Of a DNA stretch of 64,000 nucleotides, positions 32,130 to 40,371 are shown one piece after another. The DNA is taken from NCBI RefSeq assembly GCF_036894955.1, contig NZ_CP145905.1, forward strand, positions 4,296,501 through 4,360,500. Direction: 5' to 3'. Source of the stretch: Paenibacillus sp. KS-LC4. GTDB taxonomy: Bacteria; Bacillota; Bacilli; Paenibacillales; Paenibacillaceae. Within the stretch, counting starts at the first letter, position 1; every line of letters begins with the position of its first letter. A program made the position numbers and the translations under genes. The notes beneath the pieces were generated by a model, which was given only the letters and a program-made list of their open reading frames with translations, had not been told where the DNA came from and made no database searches.

Positions 32130-32762
32130 TTAGGCCTGTTTGATCCACTGCTGCATTTGCGATGCAGTTGCGGATTTATTTTCAGCACCTGTAATACCGC
32201 CGCCTACGATAACAAGATCAGGATTAGCGGAGATCACCTCTTGCAGCGTATCGATTTTGATGCCGCCTGCGATTGCTGTTTTGGCTTGCTTAACAACACG
32301 CTTAATCGCTGCCAGCTCTTCGAAGGAGTTTTTGCCTTCCGCTTGGTGATCATAGCCGGAATGGACACAAATATAGTCTACCCCAAGCGCATCAATTTCC
32401 GCTGCACGCGCTTCAATGTCCTTCACATTGATCATATCGACCATAATTTTGTTGCCTTGCTTACGCGCCTCTTCAACTGCCCCTCTAATCGTCGAGTCGT
32501 CAGAAACACCAAGCACCGTAATGATGTCAGCGCCAGCCTCGGAAGCTTTCATTACTTCATAACCGCCTGCATCCATAATTTTCAGATCGGCCAATACTTT
32601 CAGGTTAGGGAAAGCTTCTTTAATCGCTTTTACCGCATGCAGCCCCTCGTTAATGACGATAGGCGTTCCGATTTCAACGATATCAATAAACGACTCAACC
32701 TCTTTGACCAAAACCTTTGCTTCCTCAATGTTTACCAAATCAAGCGCCAATTGCAATTCCAT
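32130..32762 (-). CDS. hxlA: 3-hexulose-6-phosphate synthase
   Basis: 210 residues from ATG 32762 (MELQLALDLV), with AAGGAG upstream. Orotidine-decarboxylase-like barrel: ALDLV, VEIGTPIVINEG, VLADLKIMDAGGYE (the DxKxxD metal and catalytic motif), VDMINV, HSGYDHQAEGKNSF and VVGGGITGA. It condenses formaldehyde with ribulose 5-phosphate. With hxlB it detoxifies formaldehyde and links it to the pentose phosphate pathway. Confidence 0.95.
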   Translation of the reverse strand: MELQLALDLVNIEEAKVLVKEVESFIDIVEIGTPIVINEGLHAVKAIKEAFPNLKVLADLKIMDAGGYEVMKASEAGADIITVLGVSDDSTIRGAVEEARKQGNKIMVDMINVKDIEARAAEIDALGVDYICVHSGYDHQAEGKNSFEELAAIKRVVKQAKTAIAGGIKIDTLQEVISANPDLVIVGGGITGAENKSATASQMQQWIKQA

Positions 32763-32840
32763 GTATACGCACACTCCTTCATCAAATGTTGGAAATAGTG
32801 AACCTTGCTACAGGTTCTAGTCTAGTTCCTTTCCGACATT

Positions 32841-32890
32841 TGAGGAAGTACGCACTTGAAAGTGGTGTAGTTACTTGAAGGATACTATTG
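32841..32890 (-). promoter_or_regulatory. candidate HxlR site and weak promoter of hxlA
   Basis: CACTTGAAAGTG (32853-32864) is a near-palindrome, and ACTTGAA is repeated at 32873. Downstream on the minus strand a poor -35 (TTCCTC, 32849-32844 area) stands 17 bp from TAGACT. A weak -35 with a repeat just upstream fits an activator such as HxlR. Confidence 0.4.
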
Positions 32891-32917
32891 TGGTTTATCA
32901 AGCCTTCTAGGCAATAG

Positions 32918-33364
32918 TTAGACGATAGAATAGTTCATCCAGCTGCCTTGGGACGCTCCCATTTTATCAAAAAATTGCTGCGCTCGCGTATTCTGGGGAG
33001 ACGTGATCCAGAACATATGAGCAAAGCCTTGCTCCTGTGTGTACGATCTGCATGTCAAAAATAGCTCTTCCTCCACTTCCGTATCCCGATACGGCTCCAG
33101 CAGAAAAAAATCATTCATCAGTGTAATCCGCGCTGCCTTCATCGTACTTATCGTAAAATATAACGTAGCAAAGCCAATCAACTGCTGCTCCTTCTCTACA
33201 ACGAATTGAATACCGCCCTGCTTCTCCAGCAGTTGCTCCATGAGTTGGTGAATTTCCATCGTGCCTGGCCAAGGGTTTTGATAAAATCCTACGATATAGT
33301 CGTGCATTAAATCGGTCAAGCTGCTTTTATCCTTGTTTTCCGCCAGCCTAATCATAAATGACAT
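32918..33364 (-). CDS. GNAT-family acetyltransferase
   Basis: 148 residues from ATG 33364, set by GGGAGG nine bases upstream. GNAT pattern: IRLAENKDKSSLTDLM at the start, IGFATLYFTISTMKAARITLMNDFFLLEPYR in the core, and NTRAQQFFDKMGA at the end. The acetyl-CoA loop is degenerate (YRDTEVEEEL in place of R/QxxGxG/A). Acceptor unknown. Stands alone between hxlA and nrdR. Confidence 0.8.
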   Translation of the reverse strand: MSFMIRLAENKDKSSLTDLMHDYIVGFYQNPWPGTMEIHQLMEQLLEKQGGIQFVVEKEQQLIGFATLYFTISTMKAARITLMNDFFLLEPYRDTEVEEELFLTCRSYTQEQGFAHMFWITSPQNTRAQQFFDKMGASQGSWMNYSIV

Positions 33365-33459
33365 ATAAAAAAGCCTCCCTTTCAACAATGAATAATTATA
33401 CATGTAAACGAAAAAATATTCAAAACGATCTTCTTGCTATTGTTAAACTCCTTCCAACG

Positions 33460-33493
33460 CAAAAAAACAACGCCTTGATCGACGCTGTTTTCG
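33460..33493 (-). terminator. terminator after nrdR
   Basis: On the minus strand AACAGCGTC and GGCGTTGTT pair imperfectly around GATCAA and are followed by a run of seven T. Confidence 0.6.
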
Positions 33494-33549
33494 CTAATCT
33501 ATTCAAGCCACTGATTTGGAAGCTAAGCCGCATCAGCTTTCATTCAGAC

Positions 33550-34029
33550 TTAGTCCTTCATTCCATTCGTTGAGCTATCCTTTGACAGCAGACTGCTGAG
33601 CTCCTTCATGAACATATCAATATCCTTGAACTGCCGATATACAGAAGCAAAACGAACATAAGCGACTTCATCAACCGGATAAAGCTGACCCATCACCAGC
33701 TCGCCAATATCACGGCTCTCCACTTCAGCATGTGCAGTCGTTCGCAGCTCCTTCTCCACCTCGGAAACAACTACCTCCAGCCTCTCTGCGGGAACCGGGC
33801 GCTTCTCGCATGCACGAATTAAACCACGCAAAATTTTATCACGGCTGAACTCTTCGCGGCTGCCATCCTTTTTGATGACAACCAGCGGCGTTTCCTCAAT
33901 CATTTCAAACGTCGTGAAGCGGCTTTTGCATTTCTCGCATTCCCGGCGGCGACGAATGGACTTGTTCTCGTTAGCGGGACGCGAGTCCAGCACCTTCGTT
34001 CCGGAATAGTCACAATACGGACACTTCAT
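33550..34029 (-). CDS. nrdR: transcriptional repressor NrdR
   Basis: 159 residues. N-terminal zinc ribbon with MKCPYCDYSGTKVLDSR and RRRECEKCKSRFTTFE (four Cys), then the ATP-cone domain (VVIKKDGSREEFSRDKI, RPVPAERLE). NrdR senses dATP/ATP and represses ribonucleotide reductase genes through NrdR boxes. AGGAGG eight bases before ATG. In Bacillus it lies in the same neighbourhood as polA-mutM-coaE. Confidence 0.96.
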   Translation of the reverse strand: MKCPYCDYSGTKVLDSRPANENKSIRRRRECEKCKSRFTTFEMIEETPLVVIKKDGSREEFSRDKILRGLIRACEKRPVPAERLEVVVSEVEKELRTTAHAEVESRDIGELVMGQLYPVDEVAYVRFASVYRQFKDIDMFMKELSSLLSKDSSTNGMKD

Positions 34030-34078
34030 ACTCTTTTCCTCCTCTCTACGCTAACTTTAAAAATTTCCATACAATTCC

Positions 34079-34109
34079 TGTAATGAAGTTCGGATTTTCG
34101 CACATAATA
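34079..34109 (+). promoter_or_regulatory. sigma-G-like promoter of the spore protein gene
   Basis: TGTAAT (34079-34084), 18 bp, CATAATA (34103-34109). Close to the forespore sigma-G consensus TGAATA/CATACTA, as expected for a SASP gene. Confidence 0.65.
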
Positions 34110-34139
34110 CTTTTACCAACCGCGAGGAGGTGAACACAC

Positions 34140-34358
34140 ATGAGCGCAAACCGCAGCAGCAACCAACTGGTTGTACCACAAGCGACAGCAGCACTCGACC
34201 AAATGAAATTCGAGGTTGCTCAAGAGCTTGGAATCGCGATTCCACAAGACGGTTACTATGGTAACATGGCTACAAAGGACGCTGGTTCCATCGGAGGGTA
34301 CATTACCCGCCGCCTGGTACAAATCGCTGAGCAATCCCTTGCAGGGGGCTCCCATTAA
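34140..34358 (+). CDS. alpha/beta-type small acid-soluble spore protein
   Basis: 72 residues. Both family signatures are present: the germination-protease site region KFEVAQELGI and the C-terminal block GGYITRRLVQIAEQSLAG. The protein coats and protects DNA in the spore core and is degraded by Gpr at germination. GAGGAGGTGA before ATG and a sigma-G-like promoter upstream. Shows that the organism sporulates. Confidence 0.96.
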   Translation: MSANRSSNQLVVPQATAALDQMKFEVAQELGIAIPQDGYYGNMATKDAGSIGGYITRRLVQIAEQSLAGGSH

Positions 34359-34382
34359 TAAATAGCTCTTGTAATAACAGAC

Positions 34383-34425
34383 AGCTTTGGCTGCTTAAGT
34401 CCTGAAGTGACGGGCAGCCAAAGCT
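34383..34425. terminator. bidirectional terminator
   Basis: AGCTTTGGCTGC pairs perfectly with GCAGCCAAAGCT. It lies between the convergent spore protein and lytic transglycosylase genes. Confidence 0.75.
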
Positions 34426-34434
34426 TCTTCCTGT

Positions 34435-35022
34435 TTACGGCTCAAGCTCCGGGTATAGGTCTTTGTACTTATTATAATACTTCACGACCTTTTGTACATA
34501 ATCGCGTGTTTCTTTATATGGAATTTTTCCAGCATCTTCGAGCGTGCCGTTCCATTCCCCCGAATCGAGCCATTGCCGGACCTTACCTGGACCTGCATTA
34601 TAGGCAGCAATGACAACGATATTATTTTCGTCAAATTGTTTGTGAAGCGAGGCCAGATACCACACCCCCAGCTCGATGCTCACGTCAGCGCGATTGCGCA
34701 GCGTCTCCTCATCAACCTGCTCGAAGCCCGCCTTCTCGACGATCCATTCGGCCGTGGTTGGCATAATTTGCATCAGCCCCAGCGCACCCTTCTTCGAAAC
34801 CATTCCCGTCTGGAAATTCGTCTCCGCCCTTATAATAGCCGCCACCAAATGCGGATCTACCTTATAGCTAATGGCGCTTGCCCGAATGTCCGCCTTATAA
34901 TCAATGGGATAGAGCTTTTTGAGCAGCCATGCCGGTTGAGCGACAATAATGACAACAATGATTAGAAATAATAGCAAAAACAGCCTTCTCCGAGCGACCT
35001 TTCTTCTCTTGGCCCTCAGCAT
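34435..35022 (-). CDS. membrane-anchored lytic transglycosylase (SLT family)
   Basis: 195 residues from ATG 35022. Basic N-terminus (RAKRRKVARRR), one membrane segment (residues about 14-33), then an SLT domain: AIIRAETNF with catalytic Glu, KGALGLMQIMPTTAEW, GVWYLASL and AAYNAGPGKVRQWL. It cleaves peptidoglycan to 1,6-anhydro products at the outer face of the membrane. The start overlaps the coaE stop by seven bases, so it is coupled to coaE. Last gene of the polA group in this direction. Confidence 0.93.
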   Translation of the reverse strand: MLRAKRRKVARRRLFLLLFLIIVVIIVAQPAWLLKKLYPIDYKADIRASAISYKVDPHLVAAIIRAETNFQTGMVSKKGALGLMQIMPTTAEWIVEKAGFEQVDEETLRNRADVSIELGVWYLASLHKQFDENNIVVIAAYNAGPGKVRQWLDSGEWNGTLEDAGKIPYKETRDYVQKVVKYYNKYKDLYPELEP

Positions 35023-35615
35023 GTATAAGCCTTGCTCTTCCAAAACTCTTGAACCTGCTGCCTCGTCTGCACGAGCGTTCCGCTGTTGTCGATGACCCAG
35101 GTTGCTCTGCGCTTCTTCTCTTCCATACCCATTTGAAGCCCTATGCGCCGCCTTGCTTCGTGCTCATCTATGTTGTTTCGCGCCATCAGGCGCTCCAATT
35201 GGATGTGCTCCGGCACGTACACAACGAGTACGCCTTCATACAAATGCTCTTGCTCCGTCTCATACAGCAGCGGAATATCCGCAACGATCAGCGCGTCCTG
35301 ATGCTGACGTTCATAATCAGCCATTCGCTGCTGCATCGTAGCCCTAATCGCCGGATGCAAAATGGCTTCTAGCTGCCCTAGCTTCGCTTTGTTATTAAAT
35401 ACGATTTGGCCGAGCGCTGCCCGATCAAGTGTACCGTTCTTATGTAACACAGCTTGTCCGAACGCAGAGGCGACCGCCGCTAGAGCGGGCTCCCCTGGCA
35501 AAACAACTTCTCTTGCTACCTGATCGGCATCCACCAGCAGCGCTCCGAGCTCCACTAATAGCTGGGCAACGGTGCTTTTTCCAGTAGCAATGCCGCCGGT
35601 TAATCCGATCCTCAT
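35016..35615 (-). CDS. coaE: dephospho-CoA kinase
   Basis: 199 residues from ATG 35615 (MRIGLTGGIATGKST, P-loop). Then VDADQVAREVV, VADIPLLYE and ARNNIDEHEARRRIGLQM of the lid, all typical of CoaE. It phosphorylates the 3' hydroxyl of dephospho-CoA, the last step of CoA synthesis. The start lies just after the ytaF stop (frames overlap in the longer version only). Confidence 0.96.
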   Translation of the reverse strand: MRIGLTGGIATGKSTVAQLLVELGALLVDADQVAREVVLPGEPALAAVASAFGQAVLHKNGTLDRAALGQIVFNNKAKLGQLEAILHPAIRATMQQRMADYERQHQDALIVADIPLLYETEQEHLYEGVLVVYVPEHIQLERLMARNNIDEHEARRRIGLQMGMEEKKRRATWVIDNSGTLVQTRQQVQEFWKSKAYTC

Positions 35616-35632
35616 GCCCTTCCACCTCATCC

Positions 35633-36430
35633 TTACAGCAGCTTTGATATTCCAATCATTATAAGCAGAATGCCTGGCAGTACCGCAAGCGCCTGCATGC
35701 CCCTCCAATGTGAGAAGCGAAAGCCGAAGCTAATGCCCCCTAGCAAAAATAATGCACTAGCCGCAGCGATTACAATCGCTGTCAGCAAGGCAGGCAATCC
35801 AATCATCGCAGCCCCGATTCCCGCACCGAAGGCATCGAGTGACAGCGCTACGCCGAGCATGATCGCCTCAGAGGCGGATATAGTGCCCGACTTATCGACG
35901 TCCGCAGCCTGCGGCGCTCGCAAAATCTGAATGACAAGCCCAATGCGCTTTAGCTCAACCATGACAACAAGCACCGGATGGCTGGCCTCCGCCGCTGCTG
36001 CGGAGATCCCCGAAGCTGTGGAGGCTGCTTCTGCTTCCTGCTCAGCGGTCGCAGCGGTCATCTCTGCACCAAGCAGACCTGAGCGCTCCTCTGGCAACAG
36101 GAGGCTATTACGAGAAGCTGCGGATGCATGGTCCGCATCCACCTTCTTGCTTTCATGACGATTACGCCGCAGCTGGAGCAGCGCCCAGCAGCCAATGCCC
36201 ATCAGCACGATGGCGCCAATCAGGCTTGCCGCGCCTGGCGACAAATATTTTGCAATAACACTGCCTAGCTGCATCGACAATAAAATGATTAAGCCTGAGC
36301 AGCAAGCGATAATTAGCACAGACAGCAACGGAATGCGAATACGGCGCAAACCATACGTTATGCCAACGCCGAAGCCGTCCACGCTCACAGCAAAAGCGAG
36401 CACGATCAACGAAACCAGATGCAAAGCCAA
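35633..36430 (-). CDS. ytaF: sporulation-associated membrane protein YtaF
   Basis: 265 residues; TTG start at 36430 with GGGAG nine bases upstream. Two repeated halves of three membrane segments each, MntP-like, with LAFAVSVDGFGVGITYGLR in the first half and GVALSLDAFGAGIGAAMIG in the second. Between the halves (about residues 93-150) lies a long hydrophilic Ala/Glu/Ser-rich loop that makes the protein longer than the usual 210 or so. Family role in sporulation is known only from genetics; metal transport is an inference from MntP similarity. Confidence 0.88.
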   Translation of the reverse strand: MALHLVSLIVLAFAVSVDGFGVGITYGLRRIRIPLLSVLIIACCSGLIILLSMQLGSVIAKYLSPGAASLIGAIVLMGIGCWALLQLRRNRHESKKVDADHASAASRNSLLLPEERSGLLGAEMTAATAEQEAEAASTASGISAAAAEASHPVLVVMVELKRIGLVIQILRAPQAADVDKSGTISASEAIMLGVALSLDAFGAGIGAAMIGLPALLTAIVIAAASALFLLGGISFGFRFSHWRGMQALAVLPGILLIMIGISKLL

Positions 36431-36575
36431 CCCTCGTCACTCCCTGCACATGCAGGCGCCCCGATTACAACCTACAGGGCATCTGCCTATTGTTCATCAC
36501 AATAAACAGCATATGCAGCAGTATGCCTGGGGTGAATGGCTTTTAGCATCAATGGCCTGGCTTTCGTATACGCAA

Positions 36576-37433
36576 TCAGCCCGCGCTTTGCCCGCCCGCT
36601 TGCTCCGGCACCTTCTGGCAGCTAGGGCAAATATGCGTGCCTCTGCCGCCAACGACAAACTTCTCAATAACTCCTCCACAAGTATGGCAGGGCTCGTCCT
36701 TCCTGCCATAAACGAGCAATTGATGCTGAAACATGCCCATCTCGCCTTGTCCGTTCACGTATGATTTAATGGATGAACCGCCCGCTTCCACCGCCTTGCC
36801 AAGCGTAGAGCAAATAGCGGCATGCAGCCTGTCCCACTCTCCAGAAGCAAGCGAGCTCGCGGTCCGCTCGGGATGAATGCCCGCTTGAAACAGCGCCTCA
36901 TCCACATAAATATTGCCGAGTCCGACCACATATTCCTGATTGAGCAGCAGCGGCTTGATTTTCGTAGATCGCCGTGCCAGCTTGGCATGCAGCACATCGC
37001 GGGTAAACGCAGGCTCCAGCGGCTCAAGGCCCAGCTTATTCAGCGGCGGCAGCTCGAACTCCGTTCCCGGCGTGAACAAATGCATCGTACCAAACTGCCT
37101 GACATCCTTATATCTTAAATCCGTTCCATCCTCAAAATGGAACAGGACATGCGTATGAAGCTCGATTGGTTCATCGCTTTGGAATAATCCATAGCGGCCC
37201 TCCATGCGCAAATGCGACACGAGCACAAGCCCGTCCATCACGATGCGCAGAAACTTTCCGCGCCGTTCGACCGTCTCGATCGTCATGCCGACAAGCGCAT
37301 CCTCGAATTGCTCCGGCACAGCCGGACGCTGAATGATGCGGGGAAGCCGCACCGTAACCGATTTAATCTTTTTTCCTGCAACAAGCTCAATTAATGTTCG
37401 TCTAACCGTTTCTACCTCTGGAAGTTCCGGCAT
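36576..37433 (-). CDS. mutM: formamidopyrimidine-DNA glycosylase
   Basis: 285 residues. PELPEVETVRR at the N-terminus supplies catalytic Pro2 and Glu3; GKFLRIVMDG with Lys; SHLRMEGRYG; the H2TH region LGNIYVDEALFQAGIHPER; and a C-terminal zinc finger (CHTCGG ... THICPSC). Removes 8-oxoguanine and formamidopyrimidines and nicks the abasic site. Starts 48 bp after polA in the same direction. A short Gly/Ala/Gln tail follows the zinc finger. Confidence 0.97.
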   Translation of the reverse strand: MPELPEVETVRRTLIELVAGKKIKSVTVRLPRIIQRPAVPEQFEDALVGMTIETVERRGKFLRIVMDGLVLVSHLRMEGRYGLFQSDEPIELHTHVLFHFEDGTDLRYKDVRQFGTMHLFTPGTEFELPPLNKLGLEPLEPAFTRDVLHAKLARRSTKIKPLLLNQEYVVGLGNIYVDEALFQAGIHPERTASSLASGEWDRLHAAICSTLGKAVEAGGSSIKSYVNGQGEMGMFQHQLLVYGRKDEPCHTCGGVIEKFVVGGRGTHICPSCQKVPEQAGGQSAG

Positions 37434-37481
37434 ATCCTTTCACCTCAACGTCTATTATACCTGATTTCCGCTCCCAGCGGG

Positions 37482-40157
37482 TTATTTCGCTTCATACCAG
37501 TTCGCTCCATAACTAACGTCCGCCTTAAGCGGAACATCGAGCTTTATGGCGGCCTCCATCACCTCGGGAAGGAGCCTTTTCATCTGTTCCAGCTCATCCT
37601 CCGGCACCTCAAATACCAATTCATCGTGTACTTGGAGCAGCATTCGGCTTTTGAGCTTCAGCTCTTTCAGCTTCTGATTCATATGCACCATCGCCAGCTT
37701 AATTATATCCGCCGCTGTGCCTTGAATCGGGGAATTCATTGCTGTTCGCTCAGCGAATGAACGTTTATTGAAATTTGAATGGTTAATATCCGGCAAATAC
37801 CGTCTGCGATCAAGCAAAGTCGTTACGTACCCCTGCTTCGCCGCTTCAACCTTAATTCGATCCATAAACGACTTCACGCCTTTAAAGACGCCGAGATATT
37901 GCTCAATAAACCGTCCGGCTTCATTGCGCGTAATGTTCAGGTTGTTGGACAGCCCAAAATCGCTGATGCCGTACACGATGCCAAAGTTTACCGCCTTCGC
38001 CGAGCGGCGCATATTTGAATCAACCTGATCCTCGGTAACGCCAAATACATCCATCGCCGTTTTTGTATGAATGTCCATGTCCTGAATGAACGCTTCCTTC
38101 ATATTCTCATCGCCGGAAATATGGGCGAGCACACGCAGCTCAATTTGCGAATAGTCCGCTGCGAGAATGGTCCAGCCCGGTTCGGACGGGACGAAGGCTT
38201 TGCGGATTTTACGGCCTTCCTCCAATCGAATCGGAATGTTTTGCAAATTGGGAAATTGACTGCTCAGACGGCCCGTTGCCGCAATAGTTTGGCGGAAATA
38301 CGTATGGATTTTGCCCGTCTGCTCGCGAACTTCCTTGAGCAGCCCTTCCACATAGGTGGATTGCAGCTTTGCAAGCGTCCGATAATGCAAAATCAGCGGC
38401 ACAATTTCACTGTATGGCGCCAGCTCCTCCAGTACCTCCGCATCTGTCGAGTAGCCCGTCTTTGTCTTTTTCCTTGCGGGCAGGCCTAGCTTCTCGAACA
38501 GCACCTCGCCCAATTGCTTAGGAGAATTCAAATTAAACTCCATACCCGCCTGCTTGTAAATTTCCGTCACCAGCGCCTTCAGCTGACGCTCCAGCTCGCT
38601 GCCGAGTGTTTCCAGTTCCGCCTTCTCGACGCTAATACCCTGATGCTCCATTCCTGCCAAAATAACGGAAAGCGGCAGCTCCAACTCTTCATATAAGCTG
38701 AGCATGTTTGTTTCCTTCAGCTCGTTATGCTGCAAAGGCGCCACTCTGCGCACCGCATCGGCTTTCGTTGCCAAATGCTGATACAGCACAGCCGCAGCTG
38801 GAACCTTAAGCTTCGCTCCTTTGCCGTACACCGACTCATCATTAGGAACAGACGGCTGGTCGTAACGATGGACGATACCCGAGAGCAATAGACTTGACTC
38901 TGTCGGGTCAATGACATAAGCCGCGAGCTGCACATCGAAGCTTACGCCACTTAAAGGGATGCCCGCCCACTTCAAGGCCAGCTCGACCTTATGCGTATCA
39001 AACCCGATCTTCTTCTTCGCTGGATCAGCAAGCCAGCTTCGCAGCGGCTCTGTGAACGCCTCCTTCAGCGCAGGGAAAGGAAGTGCATACGCCGCTTCTG
39101 CGCTCGCCAGCGCCAGCCCGACCAGCTCGGCCTGATGCGGATTTTCACCTATCGCCTCCACATACAAACCGAAGCCGCTCTCATCCGCTTCAAGCGCCTT
39201 CATCAGCTCAGCGAGCTTCGGCGCATCCTCAGCCGACTCGATTACAGTCAGGTTCAGCTCGGCAGCTTCGCCTGCTGAACCACTTCCTTCGCCGCTCAGT
39301 CCGAGCCGTTCCTGAACGGACCTGAACTCCAACTGGCGCAGCATGTCCGCAAGCGCCGGCCCATTAAAGCCGTTGTAGCGAATCGCCTCCGGCTCCTGCT
39401 CAGGGGCAAGCGGCACCTCGCGGTGAATCGTCGCGAGCTTCTTGCTCATTACCGCATCCTCTTTATGCTGCTCGACCTTTTCCTTCATCTTGCCTTTCAG
39501 GCTGGCTGTGTTCGCCAGCACTTCCTCAACCGTGCCAAATTCATGCAGCAGCTTCAGCGCTGTTTTCTCGCCAACGCCTGGAATGCCCGGAATGTTGTCG
39601 GACGCATCGCCCATCAGCCCTTTCAAATCAATGATTTGATTAGGCGTCAGTCCGTATTTCTCCTTAATGGCATCAGGCGAATATCGCTCCTGCTCGCTCA
39701 CGCCTTTACGCGTAAGCGCGACGGTTACATGCTCCGATACAAGCTGGAGCATATCCTTGTCGCCCGTGACGACAAGCGTCTCCACCTTCTGCTCGTTCGC
39801 AAGCCGTGTGAGCGTCCCGATAATATCGTCCGCTTCAAATCCATTAAGCTCAAACTGCGCAATTTGAAAAGCCTGCAACAGCTCCTTGAGCACCGGGAAC
39901 TGTTCCGACAGCTCCGGCGGCGTTTTTTCCCGTCCGCCCTTATATTCCGCGTAACCCTCATGGCGAAAGGTTGCCTTCCCTGCATCAAATGCAACGAGCA
40001 CATGCGTCGGTTTTTCATCTTCAAGCAGCTTAAGCAGCATCGTCGTAAAGCCATATATCGCATTCGTATGTAAACCAGCCGAATTCGTAAGCGGAGGCAT
40101 AGCAAAAAATGCCCGGTACGCAATACTATTTCCATCTAATAACATCCATTTATCCAT
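37482..40157 (-). CDS. polA: DNA polymerase I
   Basis: 891 residues from ATG 40157 (MDKWMLLDGNSIAYRAFF), with GAGGTG upstream; the frame to 40259 has no RBS. 5'-nuclease domain (residues 1-290; DAGKATFRHEGY, GVTGDKD-type acidic motifs, GVGEKTALKLL), a degenerate 3'-5' exonuclease domain (about 310-480; the Asp-x-Glu of motif I is replaced, FGLYVEAIG) and a full polymerase domain (AADYSQIELRVLAHI, RRSAKAVNFGIVYGIS, QVHDELVFEV). As in Bacillus, proofreading is therefore expected to be absent. Acts in Okazaki fragment processing and repair. Confidence 0.97.
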   Translation of the reverse strand: MDKWMLLDGNSIAYRAFFAMPPLTNSAGLHTNAIYGFTTMLLKLLEDEKPTHVLVAFDAGKATFRHEGYAEYKGGREKTPPELSEQFPVLKELLQAFQIAQFELNGFEADDIIGTLTRLANEQKVETLVVTGDKDMLQLVSEHVTVALTRKGVSEQERYSPDAIKEKYGLTPNQIIDLKGLMGDASDNIPGIPGVGEKTALKLLHEFGTVEEVLANTASLKGKMKEKVEQHKEDAVMSKKLATIHREVPLAPEQEPEAIRYNGFNGPALADMLRQLEFRSVQERLGLSGEGSGSAGEAAELNLTVIESAEDAPKLAELMKALEADESGFGLYVEAIGENPHQAELVGLALASAEAAYALPFPALKEAFTEPLRSWLADPAKKKIGFDTHKVELALKWAGIPLSGVSFDVQLAAYVIDPTESSLLLSGIVHRYDQPSVPNDESVYGKGAKLKVPAAAVLYQHLATKADAVRRVAPLQHNELKETNMLSLYEELELPLSVILAGMEHQGISVEKAELETLGSELERQLKALVTEIYKQAGMEFNLNSPKQLGEVLFEKLGLPARKKTKTGYSTDAEVLEELAPYSEIVPLILHYRTLAKLQSTYVEGLLKEVREQTGKIHTYFRQTIAATGRLSSQFPNLQNIPIRLEEGRKIRKAFVPSEPGWTILAADYSQIELRVLAHISGDENMKEAFIQDMDIHTKTAMDVFGVTEDQVDSNMRRSAKAVNFGIVYGISDFGLSNNLNITRNEAGRFIEQYLGVFKGVKSFMDRIKVEAAKQGYVTTLLDRRRYLPDINHSNFNKRSFAERTAMNSPIQGTAADIIKLAMVHMNQKLKELKLKSRMLLQVHDELVFEVPEDELEQMKRLLPEVMEAAIKLDVPLKADVSYGANWYEAK

Positions 40158-40315
40158 TATTGACACCTCATTTATCGGTTCTAATGGTATCATACCATAA
40201 CTGCAAATGCCTTTGCTCCCTTCTCGCTCCCTGCTGACAACATTGCTATAGACACGCAACCGCAGCTAGTATCAGTGAGGCTTCCGTCCCCTTAAGACAT
40301 CTCCCTTCCCGTGAA

Positions 40316-40366
40316 AAAAAGCTCTCTCCAAGCTCCATATGGATCGCTCAGAAACAGCTTTTCTCA
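40316..40366 (-). terminator. possible terminator after the EAL gene
   Basis: On the minus strand GAAAAGCTG and AGCTTTTTTTC flank an imperfect inner stem and end in seven T. Separates the EAL gene from polA. Confidence 0.45.
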
Positions 40367-40371
40367 TTCCG

